NCBI GenBank assembly: GCA_016193385.1
Contig: JACPSF010000340.1
Span: forward strand, 1-22,318
Direction: 5' to 3'
Length of the DNA: 22,318 bases
Source: Deltaproteobacteria bacterium
GTDB lineage: Bacteria; Desulfobacterota_B; Binatia; UBA9968
This document shows, piece by piece, positions 8,783 to 16,893 of this stretch. Position 1 is the first letter of the stretch, and the number at the start of each line of letters is the position of its first letter. The notes beneath the pieces were generated by a model that was given only the letters and a program-made list of their open reading frames with translations, was not told the origin of the DNA and searched no databases. Position numbers and translations under genes: made by a program.

Positions 8783-10254
8783 ACCGAGGCCAGAATGTTC
8801 CCGAATTTCGCTTTGAGCTTGGCTCTCAACTCCGGGCTGACTTCGACCACCCGCGGGAACTTACCGCGAATTTTCCGGTCGTAGGGAATACAAGCGTCGA
8901 CAAGGATCCGGTTATTAAAATTCCCCGGGAGAAACATCGGATCTCGCCCGGATGACCACGCCTTTTGAATAATGTCGATGTCGGTGATCGGATCGAAGCG
9001 CGTCGACATCGCCCAGAGAACCTGGTCCAGGTCCGACGCGTCGATGTCTTCGTCCACGACGACCGTCCATTTGCCGTTGTAGGCTCCGGCGGAGCAGGAA
9101 GAGGCCACGTGCAGGACATTGCGCGCGTGACCGGGATAGCGCTGGCGGATCTGAATAGCGGTGAAGCGCGTGGCCGGAGCGCCCTCATGATTCCAAACCC
9201 CGAGGATTTCAGGAAGCCCGCAAGCCTCGAGCGCCTTCCAAATCTCCGCGGCTCCCGCAATCCCTTTCAGCAGCCCGGTCTCATCTACCGGCTTGTGCTG
9301 TGGGGCGCAGGTAAGGATCGGATCGTCGCGATATAGGACTGTCTTGACGTCGATATACGGACGGGGAACGACATCGTCAGAAATATAGCCCATCCACTCG
9401 CCGAAAGGGCCTTCCGGCTTGGTCTGCCCTGGCACCATTTCGCCCTCGACGGCGATCTCCGCGTCGGCCGGTATCGGAAAGCCGGTGTAAGGACCGCGAA
9501 CGACTTCGATGGGCTCGCCCCGGAGGCCGCCGGCGAAGTCCAGCTCGGAGATCCGTTCAGGAAGCGGGCTGGCCGAAAGCATGTACAGCAGCGGGTCCTG
9601 CCCGCACACCACCACCACCTTCATGCTCTGTCCCCGCTCGAAATATTTGTCTCGCTGGATTCTCCCATGTTTTCCTTCGGTGATCTGACAGCCGATGGTC
9701 TTGCCGTCGTAAACCTGGCAACGATAGGCACCGAGGTTGAACCAGTCGGAGTCCGGGTCCTTGGTGATGACGCAGTCGGCCGTCCCGATATACCGAGACT
9801 TGTCGAGCTCATGATGCAGAGGAACCGGGAACTTGAGCAGATCCACCTTATCGCCTTCCAGGACATGGCTCAGGATAGGTCCTTTATTGACGAATTTCGG
9901 CTTGATCAGGGTCAGGTTCTGCATCCGCTCGTGGTAGGCCTTGACGATATCGACCTTCCTTTCATATTCCAGCGGCAGACCGAGAGTGAGCGCGACCCTT
10001 TTGATCGAAGAAAACTGCCCGTATAGGGTCCTGAATCCTTTGGGATAGCCGGGCACCTCATCAAAGAGAATGGCCGGGGCCTTCCCCTTACTGCTCTCGG
10101 TCAGCATTTGCGTGATGGAACCCATTTCTCGATCCCAATGAGCGCCGTTGATTCTCAACAGCTCTCCCATCCGGTCCACCTCTTCCAGCCACTCCCTCAG
10201 GCCGCGATACCTCATTTTCCCCTCGACCGCTCTGACCTTTTCCGCGCGTGCCAT
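8779..10254 (-). CDS. UbiD family prenylated-FMN decarboxylase
   Basis: 491 aa from the ATG at 10254, which has AAGGAGG seven bases away. UbiD enzymes reversibly decarboxylate aromatic or alpha,beta-unsaturated acids with prenylated FMN made by UbiX. The E-R-E catalytic triad can be placed: Arg in NLGAYRCQV (about 178), and two Glu five residues apart in EGPFGEWMGY (about 281 and 286), the same spacing as in characterised Fdc/UbiD enzymes. Other family segments are ILFDEVPGYP (62-71), FPVPLHHELD (142-151) and RYPGHARNVLHVA. Substrate cannot be read: ubiquinone precursor, hydroxybenzoate/phenylacrylate type and other acids are all possible, and no ubiX lies nearby. It has its own promoter and diverges from livK. 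Confidence 0.93.
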   Translation of the reverse strand: MARAEKVRAVEGKMRYRGLREWLEEVDRMGELLRINGAHWDREMGSITQMLTESSKGKAPAILFDEVPGYPKGFRTLYGQFSSIKRVALTLGLPLEYERKVDIVKAYHERMQNLTLIKPKFVNKGPILSHVLEGDKVDLLKFPVPLHHELDKSRYIGTADCVITKDPDSDWFNLGAYRCQVYDGKTIGCQITEGKHGRIQRDKYFERGQSMKVVVVCGQDPLLYMLSASPLPERISELDFAGGLRGEPIEVVRGPYTGFPIPADAEIAVEGEMVPGQTKPEGPFGEWMGYISDDVVPRPYIDVKTVLYRDDPILTCAPQHKPVDETGLLKGIAGAAEIWKALEACGLPEILGVWNHEGAPATRFTAIQIRQRYPGHARNVLHVASSCSAGAYNGKWTVVVDEDIDASDLDQVLWAMSTRFDPITDIDIIQKAWSSGRDPMFLPGNFNNRILVDACIPYDRKIRGKFPRVVEVSPELRAKLKAKFGNILASV

Positions 10255-10302
10255 CGTGTCCTCCTTATGTTGTTGGGGCCCTACTTGAACCGGTCCAAAC
10301 TC

Positions 10303-10332
10303 ACCATACGATTGCACGAGACGCTATGTCAA
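10303..10332 (-). promoter_or_regulatory. Promoter of the UbiD gene
   Basis: Minus-strand -35 TTGACA (10327-10332, perfect) and -10 TATGGT (10303-10308, 4 of 6) are separated by 18 bases. The -10 lies about 48 bases before the UbiD ATG. Confidence 0.5.
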
Positions 10333-10408
10333 GGAAAGTGGGCCGGATAGCCCAAGCCCGGCAGACCTGTTCCCCGAAGGGATCAATGGACCAAGAGCCA
10401 AGGATTTA

Positions 10409-10437
10409 TTGACCGCCGATAGACTTAAGAGTAGAGT
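10409..10437 (+). promoter_or_regulatory. Promoter of the liv operon
   Basis: Plus-strand -35 TTGACC (10409-10414) and -10 TAGAGT (10432-10437, 4 of 6) with 17-base spacing, ending 33 bases before the livK ATG. It is divergent from the UbiD promoter, about 76 bases away; the 70 bases between could hold a shared operator, but no clear dyad was found. Confidence 0.5.
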
Positions 10438-10470
10438 TGAACCAAAGGCAAGCCCGAGGGAGGAACGACC

Positions 10471-11721
10471 ATGCTTAACCCGAGTATCGCCGGCATAAGG
10501 AAGTTACTCATGAGTGGCGGTGTTGTGGCCGCCGCTTTCGTGCTCTTAACGTCTCTTGCCGCTTTCGGTCAGGAGCCCATCAAGATCGGCATTTCTATGT
10601 CGGTGACCGGTCGGTTCGAGCGACCGGCGGGGTATCTCTTCGAGGGCCATAAGCTCTGGGAGAAACATGTCAACCAGCGCGGTGGGATTCAAGGACGCCC
10701 CGTGAAGCTCGTGTTCTATGACGATAAGAGCGATCCGGCCGAAGCCATTAAGCTGACGAGGCGGCTAGCCACGGTTGACCGAGTCGATTTCTTATTCAGC
10801 CCTTATGGCAGCGAGCTGACGGCTGCCGTGGCATCGGTGATCGAGGAGCAGGGAGTCCCCGCGTTAGCCTCAATCGTCGCCACCGTCGACCCATGGAAGG
10901 GCAAGAGCGCCAAGTGGATGACTCAATTCAGCTCGACGGCCCCCCTCTACCTCATGGGGTCGGTGGACCTAGCTATCGAAAGGAGCCAGGCGAAAAACAT
11001 CGCGATCCTGTACGAGGATACCCCATTCCCTATAGGCGTGGCCGAGGGGGTTAGGGCGCGAGCCAAAGAGCGCGGGCTTAAAATTCTTATGGATGAAAAG
11101 TACGACAAGGCCGTCACCGATTGGGCGCCGTTAGTCTCCAAGGCGCGAAGCCTGGGAGCAGAGTTCCTAGCCGAGGCAGGTTACTATCCCGCCGCCGTGG
11201 GCGTCACCAGAGCCGCTGCCGGAATCGGCTACAAGTTAAAGCTCTTAGCCCTTACGGTCGGCGTTGCTGATCCCAAGTTTGTTAAGGACCTAGGGGCGCT
11301 AGCTGACGGAGTGGCAGGCAGCGACATCTGGTTGCCCACCGTTAAAACCAGAGGGTTCGTGGTTGAGGGCGCCACGATCACCAACGAGGATTTCGTGAGG
11401 AGTTACAGGGAAGATTTTAAGCGCGACCCGGAATACTGGTCTGCCGCGGGTTATGGAGCGGGCCAGCTCCTTGCCCGGGCTATCAACGAAGCGCTGAAAC
11501 GGGCGGGCAAGGTCGATCGGAACCTCATTCGTGACTTTCTCTTCGATTGGTCAGGCGAAACGATCTACGGGGACTACGGGGTCGTAAAGCTCGGCCAGGC
11601 GGATGCCGGAATCCAGCTCAAAAAACAGCACTTCGTGATCCAGTGGCAAAAGGGGAAAAAAGAGGTTGTCTGGCCCAGGGAGTTAGCCACTGTCGAGCCG
11701 TGGATCGGTTGGCCCAGATAG
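10471..11721 (+). CDS. livK: Branched-chain amino acid-type ABC transporter substrate-binding protein (LivK family)
   Basis: 416 aa with GAGGGAGGA eight bases before the ATG. A Sec signal peptide (Arg/Lys at 10-11, hydrophobic 17-32, likely cleavage near AFG/QEP at 33) precedes a type I periplasmic binding protein: IKIGISMSVTGRF opens the ligand fold, and NQRGGIQGRPVKLVFYDDKSDP is the classic LivK/amide-binding signature. The Pro-rich and Arg substitutions in the first ligand loop (TGRFERPAG) differ from leucine-specific LivK, so the ligand may be an amide, aromatic acid or short carboxylate. First gene of a livKHMGF operon; livH follows after 66 bases with no terminator visible. The Liv symbol reflects family, not proven ligand. 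Confidence 0.9.
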   Translation: MLNPSIAGIRKLLMSGGVVAAAFVLLTSLAAFGQEPIKIGISMSVTGRFERPAGYLFEGHKLWEKHVNQRGGIQGRPVKLVFYDDKSDPAEAIKLTRRLATVDRVDFLFSPYGSELTAAVASVIEEQGVPALASIVATVDPWKGKSAKWMTQFSSTAPLYLMGSVDLAIERSQAKNIAILYEDTPFPIGVAEGVRARAKERGLKILMDEKYDKAVTDWAPLVSKARSLGAEFLAEAGYYPAAVGVTRAAAGIGYKLKLLALTVGVADPKFVKDLGALADGVAGSDIWLPTVKTRGFVVEGATITNEDFVRSYREDFKRDPEYWSAAGYGAGQLLARAINEALKRAGKVDRNLIRDFLFDWSGETIYGDYGVVKLGQADAGIQLKKQHFVIQWQKGKKEVVWPRELATVEPWIGWPR

Positions 11722-11787
11722 CTTAGCAAGCACGACGGCCAAGCGCCGAGTTCTACCCACTGCTCAGTCCTCATAGCTCACCGAACC

Positions 11788-12657
11788 ATGGGGGAACTGC
11801 TGAACTTCATCGAGTTTTCCCTTAGGGGGCTCATGATCGGCGCGGTTTACGCGCTCATGGCGATGGGGCTTTCACTGATATTCGGCGTCATGCGCGTCGT
11901 CAACATCGCCCACGGCGAGTTCCTCATGATCGGCGGTTATGTCAGCTTCTTCACCTGGTCTGCCATCCAACTCAACCCCATTGCTTCTTTGTTCATAGCC
12001 ATGCCGCTGCTTTTTTTCTTCGGCGTGGCTATTCAAAGGCTTTTTATCGAGCGCGTGGTTGGCAGGCCAGAGCTCTCTTCCCTGATGCTCTGCTTCGGCT
12101 TGTCCATCGTTCTGGTGCAAAGCGCGCAAGTCCTCTTCACCCCGGATCCCAGAGGTTTCACCTGGCTGCTTTACCCCGTGCGCCTCTTGGGTTGGAACTT
12201 CCCCATGTACATGCTGATGATTTTCGTGACGAGCATGGTCATCGCTTTCGCGCTCTTCCTCTTCTTGAAAGCCACCCGCTGGGGAAAGGCCATTCGCGCC
12301 GTATCGCAAAACTACGAGGTCGCCCAAGCCTGCGGCATCGATGCGCGCAAAGTCCGGATGCTGAGCTTCGGCTGCGGCGCTGCCCTCGCAGGGGCGGCCG
12401 GCGCTTTCGTTCCCGTCCAGTTCTCGCTTTCTCCAGGCGTCGGGCATGATTTCATCCTGAAGTCCTTCGCGGTCGTCGTGGTGGGAGGCCTGGGGAGCCT
12501 TTGGGGAGCTTTTCTCGCCGGCCTGCTTCTCGGGATGGTTGAAAGCCTGATCACCTTCTATTTCAGTTCCCACCTCGCCCAACTGACGTTCTACGCGACC
12601 ATCATTGTGGTGCTGCTCTTGCGCCCCGGAGGGCTTTTCGGCACCGCAGAGACCTGA
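11788..12657 (+). CDS. livH: Branched-chain amino acid-type ABC transporter permease LivH
   Basis: 289 aa inner-membrane permease. GAVYALMAMGLSLIFGVMRVVNIAHGEF (18-45) is the family hallmark, and GGLGSLWGAFLAGLLLG near the C-terminus carries the Gly-rich EAA-like loop that contacts the ATPases. Eight or so helices are apparent. No clear Shine-Dalgarno precedes the ATG, so the start rests on similarity and length. livM follows after eight bases. Confidence 0.92.
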   Translation: MGELLNFIEFSLRGLMIGAVYALMAMGLSLIFGVMRVVNIAHGEFLMIGGYVSFFTWSAIQLNPIASLFIAMPLLFFFGVAIQRLFIERVVGRPELSSLMLCFGLSIVLVQSAQVLFTPDPRGFTWLLYPVRLLGWNFPMYMLMIFVTSMVIAFALFLFLKATRWGKAIRAVSQNYEVAQACGIDARKVRMLSFGCGAALAGAAGAFVPVQFSLSPGVGHDFILKSFAVVVVGGLGSLWGAFLAGLLLGMVESLITFYFSSHLAQLTFYATIIVVLLLRPGGLFGTAET

Positions 12658-12665
12658 GATTTCCC

Positions 12666-13685
12666 ATGCGCGAAGATTCCCATTCGACCGCGGACCGCGC
12701 CGCCGAGGCCAAGCCAGAAATAATTTGGGAGAGGGTCGACCGGAGAGTGAGGAAAGCGCTGGTGTGGAGTCTGCCTCTGATCCTGCTCTCCGCCCTGGCC
12801 ATTCTGCCCTATGTGGCCTCGGCCTACACCGTGACGCTCACATTTCTCATCTTCTTCTGGGTGGCCACCGCGCAAAGCTGGAACCTTTTTTCCGGCTATA
12901 CCGGATACGTGAACTTCGGCTACGTGGGGCTCGTCGGCGTCGGCGCGTACACCACCGCGATCCTGATCGGGAAATTCGGGGCGCACTGGCTGCCTGCCCT
13001 GGGAGTTTCGGGAGTGGTCACCGCGGCTTTTGGCCTCCTGATCGGGATTCCACTGCTGCGCGCGCGCGGGATCTACTTTGCCATCGCCATGCTGGGCCTG
13101 GCGGAAGGCCTCCGGGTATTTTTTTCCATGGATTTTATGGCCCCCCTGACGGGCGGCGGCGTGGGCATCGGATTTATCTCCGGCATGAGCCTGGCGGCGA
13201 AATACTACGCCATGGGGCTCGTGGCGCTCCTGACCACCGTGGTCGTCTTCCTCGTGGCGAATAGCCGCTTCGGCCTCCAACTGCTGACGATTCGCGAGGA
13301 CGAGCTGGCAGCTCAAGTGATGGGGCTCAACACGACGAGCAAAAAGCTCATGGCCTTTACCCTGTGCGCCTTCTTGACCGGTCTGGCGGGGGGCCTCTAC
13401 GCCGCTTACGTGAACTACCTCGTTCCCGCCACGATGTTTGTCACGGCTTATTATACGTTGATCCCAATCGTCATGGCTACCTTCGGAGGACTGGGCACGG
13501 TCATGGGGCCGGTGGTGGGCGCAGCGTTGTTCACGATCATTTCAGAGGCTATTTGGGCGCGCTTCATCTTCCTCCACATGGTGATCTTTGGCGCCGTGCT
13601 CATCATCATCATCCTCTTCATGCCGCAGGGCATCATCCCATGGCTGCAAGATAGGCGCATCCTGCCCCGTACAAGGTGGCTGTAA
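12666..13685 (+). CDS. livM: Branched-chain amino acid-type ABC transporter permease LivM
   Basis: 339 aa. A charged cytoplasmic N-terminus of about 30 residues precedes the membrane core; FSGYTGYVNFGYVGLVGVGAYTTAIL (about 77-102) is the LivM signature and LLRARGIYFAIAMLGLAEGLR the second. FGGLGTVMGPVVGAALF near the end parallels the LivH C-terminal loop. It pairs with LivH to form the heterodimeric channel. The stop overlaps the livG start as TAATG, indicating translational coupling. Confidence 0.92.
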   Translation: MREDSHSTADRAAEAKPEIIWERVDRRVRKALVWSLPLILLSALAILPYVASAYTVTLTFLIFFWVATAQSWNLFSGYTGYVNFGYVGLVGVGAYTTAILIGKFGAHWLPALGVSGVVTAAFGLLIGIPLLRARGIYFAIAMLGLAEGLRVFFSMDFMAPLTGGGVGIGFISGMSLAAKYYAMGLVALLTTVVVFLVANSRFGLQLLTIREDELAAQVMGLNTTSKKLMAFTLCAFLTGLAGGLYAAYVNYLVPATMFVTAYYTLIPIVMATFGGLGTVMGPVVGAALFTIISEAIWARFIFLHMVIFGAVLIIIILFMPQGIIPWLQDRRILPRTRWL

Positions 13686-14389
13686 TGCAGGACGGCGCCA
13701 TCCTGGTACTCGAGCGGGTGAGAAAGGATTTTGGCGGGCTCAGGGCCGTGGACAACTGCTCGTTTGTGGTCGAGACCGGAAAGATCGTCGGGCTCATCGG
13801 CCCCAACGGGGCCGGCAAGACCACCCTCTTCCAGGTGATCTCCGGAGTCCTGAAACGCGATAGCGGCCACATCTATTTTCACGGCGATGACATCTCCCGC
13901 CTGCCTCCCCACGAGATCGCGCGCCGCGGCATTGGCCGCACGTTTCAGATCACCCGCATCTTTCCGAAGATGACCGTATGGGAGAACATGATCGTCGCGT
14001 CGCACAGCGCGGGGGCCGAAGAACGGGCGCGCGAGATGCTAGAGCTGGCCGATCTTCTGCCACTCAAGGACCACTACGCGGCGGAGCTGTCCTTCGGGCA
14101 GCAGAAGCTTCTCGACCTCATGCGGGTGATGATGCTCAATCCCCAATTGATTCTTCTGGACGAACCGGCCGCAGGCATCAACCCCACCATGCAGAACAAG
14201 ATCCTGGATCTGATTCATCGCCTCAACGACCAGGGCAGTACTTTTCTCATCATCGAACATGACATGGATATCATCATGGGGCACTGCGAGAAGGTCATCG
14301 CCCTGAACTTCGGCCGGGTCATCGCGGAAGGTCGGCCCGACGAAGTGCGCGAGAACGAGGAAGTGCTGACGGCCTATTTCGGGAAATGA
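13685..14389 (+). CDS. livG: Branched-chain amino acid-type ABC transporter ATP-binding protein LivG
   Basis: 234 aa from the ATG at 13685, preferred because AAGGTGG (13673-13679) is ideally spaced and the ATG overlaps the livM stop (TAATG); a GTG at 13676 would add three residues. Walker A GPNGAGKTT (39-47), Q-loop in GRTFQITRIFP, signature LSFGQQKLL (135-143) and Walker B LILLDEPAAG (155-164) are all intact, with IIEHDMD after it. The motif set and the short insert around the Q-loop fit LivG rather than LivF. It hydrolyses ATP to drive uptake together with LivF, with which it overlaps by four bases (ATGA). Confidence 0.93.
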   Translation: MQDGAILVLERVRKDFGGLRAVDNCSFVVETGKIVGLIGPNGAGKTTLFQVISGVLKRDSGHIYFHGDDISRLPPHEIARRGIGRTFQITRIFPKMTVWENMIVASHSAGAEERAREMLELADLLPLKDHYAAELSFGQQKLLDLMRVMMLNPQLILLDEPAAGINPTMQNKILDLIHRLNDQGSTFLIIEHDMDIIMGHCEKVIALNFGRVIAEGRPDEVRENEEVLTAYFGK

Positions 14390-15132
14390 CGCAAGCCGAT
14401 CACGTCCTGCTGCGAGTCGAGAAGATCGTCGCCGGGTACGGAGTGAAGGAAGTTCTCCACGGCGTTTCCCTTCAGGTCCGCCCAAGAGAGATCGTGGCCG
14501 TGATCGGACCGAACGGGGCCGGCAAATCGACCGTGCTCAAGACGGTGATGGGGTATTTAAAACCCCGATCGGGCGAGATCCTCTTTGACAACCGGGATAT
14601 CACGGGGCGCGAGCCCCACGAGCTTGTGTGGCTGAGCATCTCCTTTGTCTCCCAAGGCCGGGTGATCTTCCCGGATATGACCGTGCAAGAACACCTGGAT
14701 ATGGGCGCGTGGACGCTGCCCGCCCGCAAGCGCGCCGACGCATACGAGAAGGTCTACAAACTCTTTCCGCGCCTGGCTGAGCGCAAGGGGCAAAAGGCAA
14801 GCACCATGAGCGGAGGCGAGCGGCAAATGCTCTCCTTGGCTCGGGCGCTGGTCATCGAGCCGCGATTGCTGATTTTAGACGAGCCCTCGTTGGGACTATC
14901 GCCCAGGTTTGTCGATCAGGTCTTCGAAAAAATCGTGGAGATCAACGAGCTGGGAGTTTCCGTTTTGATGGTGGAGCAGAACGCTGCCAGGGCTTTGCAA
15001 AGCTCCCATCGGGGATACGTGCTGGAGCTGGGCGGGAATCGATTCGAGGGGCAGAGCCATGATCTCCTGGCGGATGAGCAGGTGCGCCGCCTATACCTCG
15101 GAGGACGCGCGAAGTCGGCGTGGTCGCGGTGA
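14386..15132 (+). CDS. livF: Branched-chain amino acid-type ABC transporter ATP-binding protein LivF
   Basis: 248 aa starting in the ATGA overlap with livG. Walker A GPNGAGKST (41-49), Q-loop in SFVSQGRVIFPDMTV, signature MSGGERQML (141-149), Walker B LLILDEPSLGLSP (161-173) and MVEQNAARAL are complete. The VEQN motif and the SQGR Q-loop mark LivF. Last gene of the liv operon; it converges with yqjK across a 91-base gap holding only an imperfect inverted repeat (15141-15175) without a T-run. Confidence 0.93.
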   Translation: MTQADHVLLRVEKIVAGYGVKEVLHGVSLQVRPREIVAVIGPNGAGKSTVLKTVMGYLKPRSGEILFDNRDITGREPHELVWLSISFVSQGRVIFPDMTVQEHLDMGAWTLPARKRADAYEKVYKLFPRLAERKGQKASTMSGGERQMLSLARALVIEPRLLILDEPSLGLSPRFVDQVFEKIVEINELGVSVLMVEQNAARALQSSHRGYVLELGGNRFEGQSHDLLADEQVRRLYLGGRAKSAWSR

Positions 15133-15223
15133 GCTTCGAAGGTTTCCCGGAAGCCAGGATCAAGGCGCGGGAACCATAGGGGAACAGGCGCGTTGCGTTT
15201 GCAGCGAACCTTTCTACCGTGGG
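15133..15223. other. Convergent gap between livF and yqjK
   Basis: GGTTTCCCG (15141-15149) and CGGGAACC (15168-15175) can pair with one bulge across an 18-base loop. There is no T-run on either strand, so it is at best a weak bidirectional terminator. Confidence 0.25.
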
Positions 15224-15511
15224 TCAGACTGGCGGCTTCGACCGCAACGCTTGGAATAGATTAAGAAGGCGCCAGCCCAGGCCAAGGGGGTTAATCAGTT
15301 TTCGCCGGCGGGCGCCAAGGAGAAGAGCGGTGACACCTATCACCACCGCGGGATGGGCGCTGAGCGTTTGAATCACCCGAATCAGACCCTTCACGAACTT
15401 TACGGGTCTCTCCAGTTCACGGTAGTTTTGAAGGAGCTCTTTTCTCTGCGCTGCCGATCGGGAAATCAGGCTTTCCCGATGGCGCGCTAATTCGGCTAAT
15501 CTGGCGTTCAC
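15224..15511 (-). CDS. yqjK: YqjK-like small protein
   Basis: 95 aa from a GTG at 15511, four bases after the yqjE stop. The N-terminal 35 residues are Arg/Glu/Leu-rich and helical (RHRESLISRSAAQRKELL), followed by PVKFVKGLIRVIQTLSAHPAVVIGVTALLL, a moderately hydrophobic segment, and a basic tail. Size, amphipathic start and position after a YqjD and YqjE pair match YqjK of enterobacteria, whose function is unknown. Start choice is uncertain: GTG fits spacing but no strong ribosome site is visible, suggesting coupling to yqjE. Confidence 0.7.
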   Translation of the reverse strand: MNARLAELARHRESLISRSAAQRKELLQNYRELERPVKFVKGLIRVIQTLSAHPAVVIGVTALLLGARRRKLINPLGLGWRLLNLFQALRSKPPV

Positions 15512-15515
15512 AAAG

Positions 15516-15911
15516 TTAGGATTCTAAGTGCTCACGATCTTTGGCTATCTCAGACAACGTGGCGGAAAACAATCTGGGTTTGGACAAAGCCTTTTTCCTC
15601 AAGATGAGGCCGGCGATGAGACCGAGAGCCAGGTAGAGAACGGCAAAGCCCCCGAGGACATAAAATCGGTGCGTGTCCCAAAAAATCACTACGATGAGGA
15701 GGGTCAAGAAGATAATCCCGAGGCTCGCGCAAAAAAGCGCAATCGCCCCGAGCACGATCATCCCCTTGAGCCGTTCCTCTTCCTCTTCGAGTTCGACGGA
15801 GATGAGATCCAACCGAGTTTCTAAGAGGGCGGCGAAACCGGCCACAAGGGCCTTGAGCGAGTCGAAAAAACCTCTCGAGCTTGTCCCTGTCCCGCTGTCT
15901 TCGGCGGCCAT
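15516..15911 (-). CDS. yqjE: YqjE-like membrane protein (phage holin superfamily III / Holin-X type)
   Basis: 131 aa from ATG 15911. An amphipathic N-terminal helix (FFDSLKALVAGFAALLETRLDLISVELEEEEERLK) precedes two membrane helices (about 51-77 and 83-105) and a basic tail, the pattern of the YqjE / putative phage holin 3_6 family. These are chromosomal envelope proteins, not phage lysis genes; the name is historical. A TTG at 15926 overlapping the yqjD stop (TTGA) is an alternative, coupled start that would add five residues. Lies between yqjD and yqjK in the same order as E. coli yqjDEK. Confidence 0.8.
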   Translation of the reverse strand: MAAEDSGTGTSSRGFFDSLKALVAGFAALLETRLDLISVELEEEEERLKGMIVLGAIALFCASLGIIFLTLLIVVIFWDTHRFYVLGGFAVLYLALGLIAGLILRKKALSKPRLFSATLSEIAKDREHLES

Positions 15912-15922
15912 TGCGCAATAGA

Positions 15923-16228
15923 TCAATCCCGGCGCAGCAGGAGTCCAAGCACCAGGCCGATCCCGGCCGCGATCCCGACCGCGTTCCAGGGATTTTGCCG
16001 CACATAGTCGTCCGCAGTTTTAGCCATCTCTTTGGTTTTATCCACGAAGGCGGTTTCTGCTTCCGAAAATGTCTTTTTCCCTTCTTCCAGACTCTGCTCG
16101 ATACGCTTACGCGCCGCAGCTACCCTTTCGCCGGCTTGATTTGCCGTCGCTTTCAATAGCTCCTCGGCGTCGCCGGCCAAAACCTTAAAGTCTGATATGA
16201 GTTTCTCCTTTGTCACTTCTTCGCTCAT
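15923..16228 (-). CDS. yqjD: YqjD/ElaB-family (DUF883) membrane-anchored protein
   Basis: 101 aa, the same length I recall for E. coli YqjD. The start at 16228 has AAAGGAGG in ideal position, excluding an upstream ATG at 16246. A long charged helix (residues 8-75, heptad-like, with KRIEQSLEEGKKTFSEAE) is followed by YVRQNPWNAVGIAAGIGLVLGLLLRRD, the hallmark DUF883 tail anchor with its RxNPW motif. E. coli homologues bind ribosomes at the inner membrane in stationary phase. First gene of yqjDEK, with its own promoter just upstream. Confidence 0.92.
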   Translation of the reverse strand: MSEEVTKEKLISDFKVLAGDAEELLKATANQAGERVAAARKRIEQSLEEGKKTFSEAETAFVDKTKEMAKTADDYVRQNPWNAVGIAAGIGLVLGLLLRRD

Positions 16229-16248
16229 AAAACCTCCTTTCTTCAAAT

Positions 16249-16277
16249 ATAATATGCCCGGCCCTTCGACGATTCAA
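16249..16277 (-). promoter_or_regulatory. Promoter of yqjDEK
   Basis: Minus strand: -35 TTGAAT (16272-16277) and -10 TATTAT (16249-16254, 5 of 6) with exactly 17 bases between. The short predicted leader (about 14 bases) ends at the yqjD ribosome site. It separates yqjDEK from the grd operon on the same strand. Confidence 0.6.
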
Positions 16278-16380
16278 GCAAGTACCAAAGATAATGGACT
16301 AACCAGCCTGTTTTGCTGATGATGAGTTCGCTGCCGAGGCCGCCTCGTTCAAGAGACTGTGGCGGGGCACAACCTTCACT

Positions 16381-16863
16381 CTATTGGGCGGGCGCCCCGC
16401 GAGCCTCCCGCAGGGCTTTCACGATGGTCTCCGCTTCTAGAGCGAGCTCGAGGGTCCCGAACAGCTCTTCGTATTTTTCAGCGTCGACGACGGCTTTCAT
16501 TGCCGGCTCGAAAACATGGTAAGTATCGAGCCCCAGCTCGACGCCCGCCAGCGGTCCTGAATAGGTGGGATCACCGCGAGTGACCGTCTCGAACTGAATG
16601 AGAGAGCTATCGACGTTCGGCGCTCCCAGGACCACCACCAGATTGGCTTTCCCGAGACTTTCGGCAAGTTCCTTGATTCGACCTTGAACCTCAAGGTCCA
16701 TAGCGCCGGCCGCCGTTCAGACAAAGCACTGAGTCGTGGAATAAACGACTTCAGCGCCCAGGTTTTCCAACGCTTGCTCGATGGTCTGGGCCGGAATGCC
16801 ATCCCTCTCCCCGAGAATGATGAGTTTCTTCCCGTCCAGACCCGAATGTTTCATACCTGCCAT
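16381..16863 (-). CDS. grdA: Glycine/sarcosine/betaine reductase complex selenoprotein A (GrdA), UGA read as selenocysteine
   Basis: 160 aa when the TGA at 16717-16719 is read as Sec49. ATG 16863 has AGGAGG (16870-16875) six bases away. The N-terminal half reads [20 protein letters not shown] then [20 protein letters not shown], and after the [49 protein letters not shown]: an end-to-end match to GrdA. Cys46-x-x-Sec49 is the redox pair that carries the carboxymethyl group as a selenoether from component B to component C in the clostridial cycle and is then re-reduced by thioredoxin. Calling the UGA a stop would leave a meaningless 106-residue fragment starting at Met 54. A predicted SECIS follows. 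Last gene of grdBECA, 30 bases after grdC; no strong terminator seen downstream, only a 5-bp hairpin at 16335-16347. Confidence 0.95.
16680..16698 (-). promoter_or_regulatory. Predicted bacterial SECIS hairpin of grdA
   Basis: Inside the coding region, 18 bases after the UGA, the mRNA reads GACCUUGA-GGU-UCAAGGUC: eight uninterrupted base pairs closing a GGU triloop. Bacterial SECIS elements place a hairpin with a G-U-bearing apical loop within about 40 bases 3' of the UGA for SelB binding; here the GGU begins 27 bases after it. The codons encode DLEVQGR, so the structure is superimposed on protein sequence. Confidence 0.75.
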
Positions 16864-16893
16864 AGAGATCCTCCTGTGATGTGCCTTCTTCGT

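Noticed and set aside
12591..13316. Minus-strand open frame opposite livH/livM
   Set aside because: Antisense of membrane permease genes gives a charged, Gln/His/Glu-rich nonsense protein.
15141..15175. Rho-independent terminator after livF
   Set aside because: The inverted repeat is bulged with a long loop and has no T-run.
15516..15911. Prophage holin
   Set aside because: The holin superfamily III label is historical; the flanking yqjD and yqjK genes and absence of phage genes mark it as chromosomal YqjE.
16381..16701. A separate 106-aa gene starting after the UGA of grdA
   Set aside because: It begins mid-domain, lacks a ribosome site, and the upstream in-frame sequence completes GrdA including CFVU.
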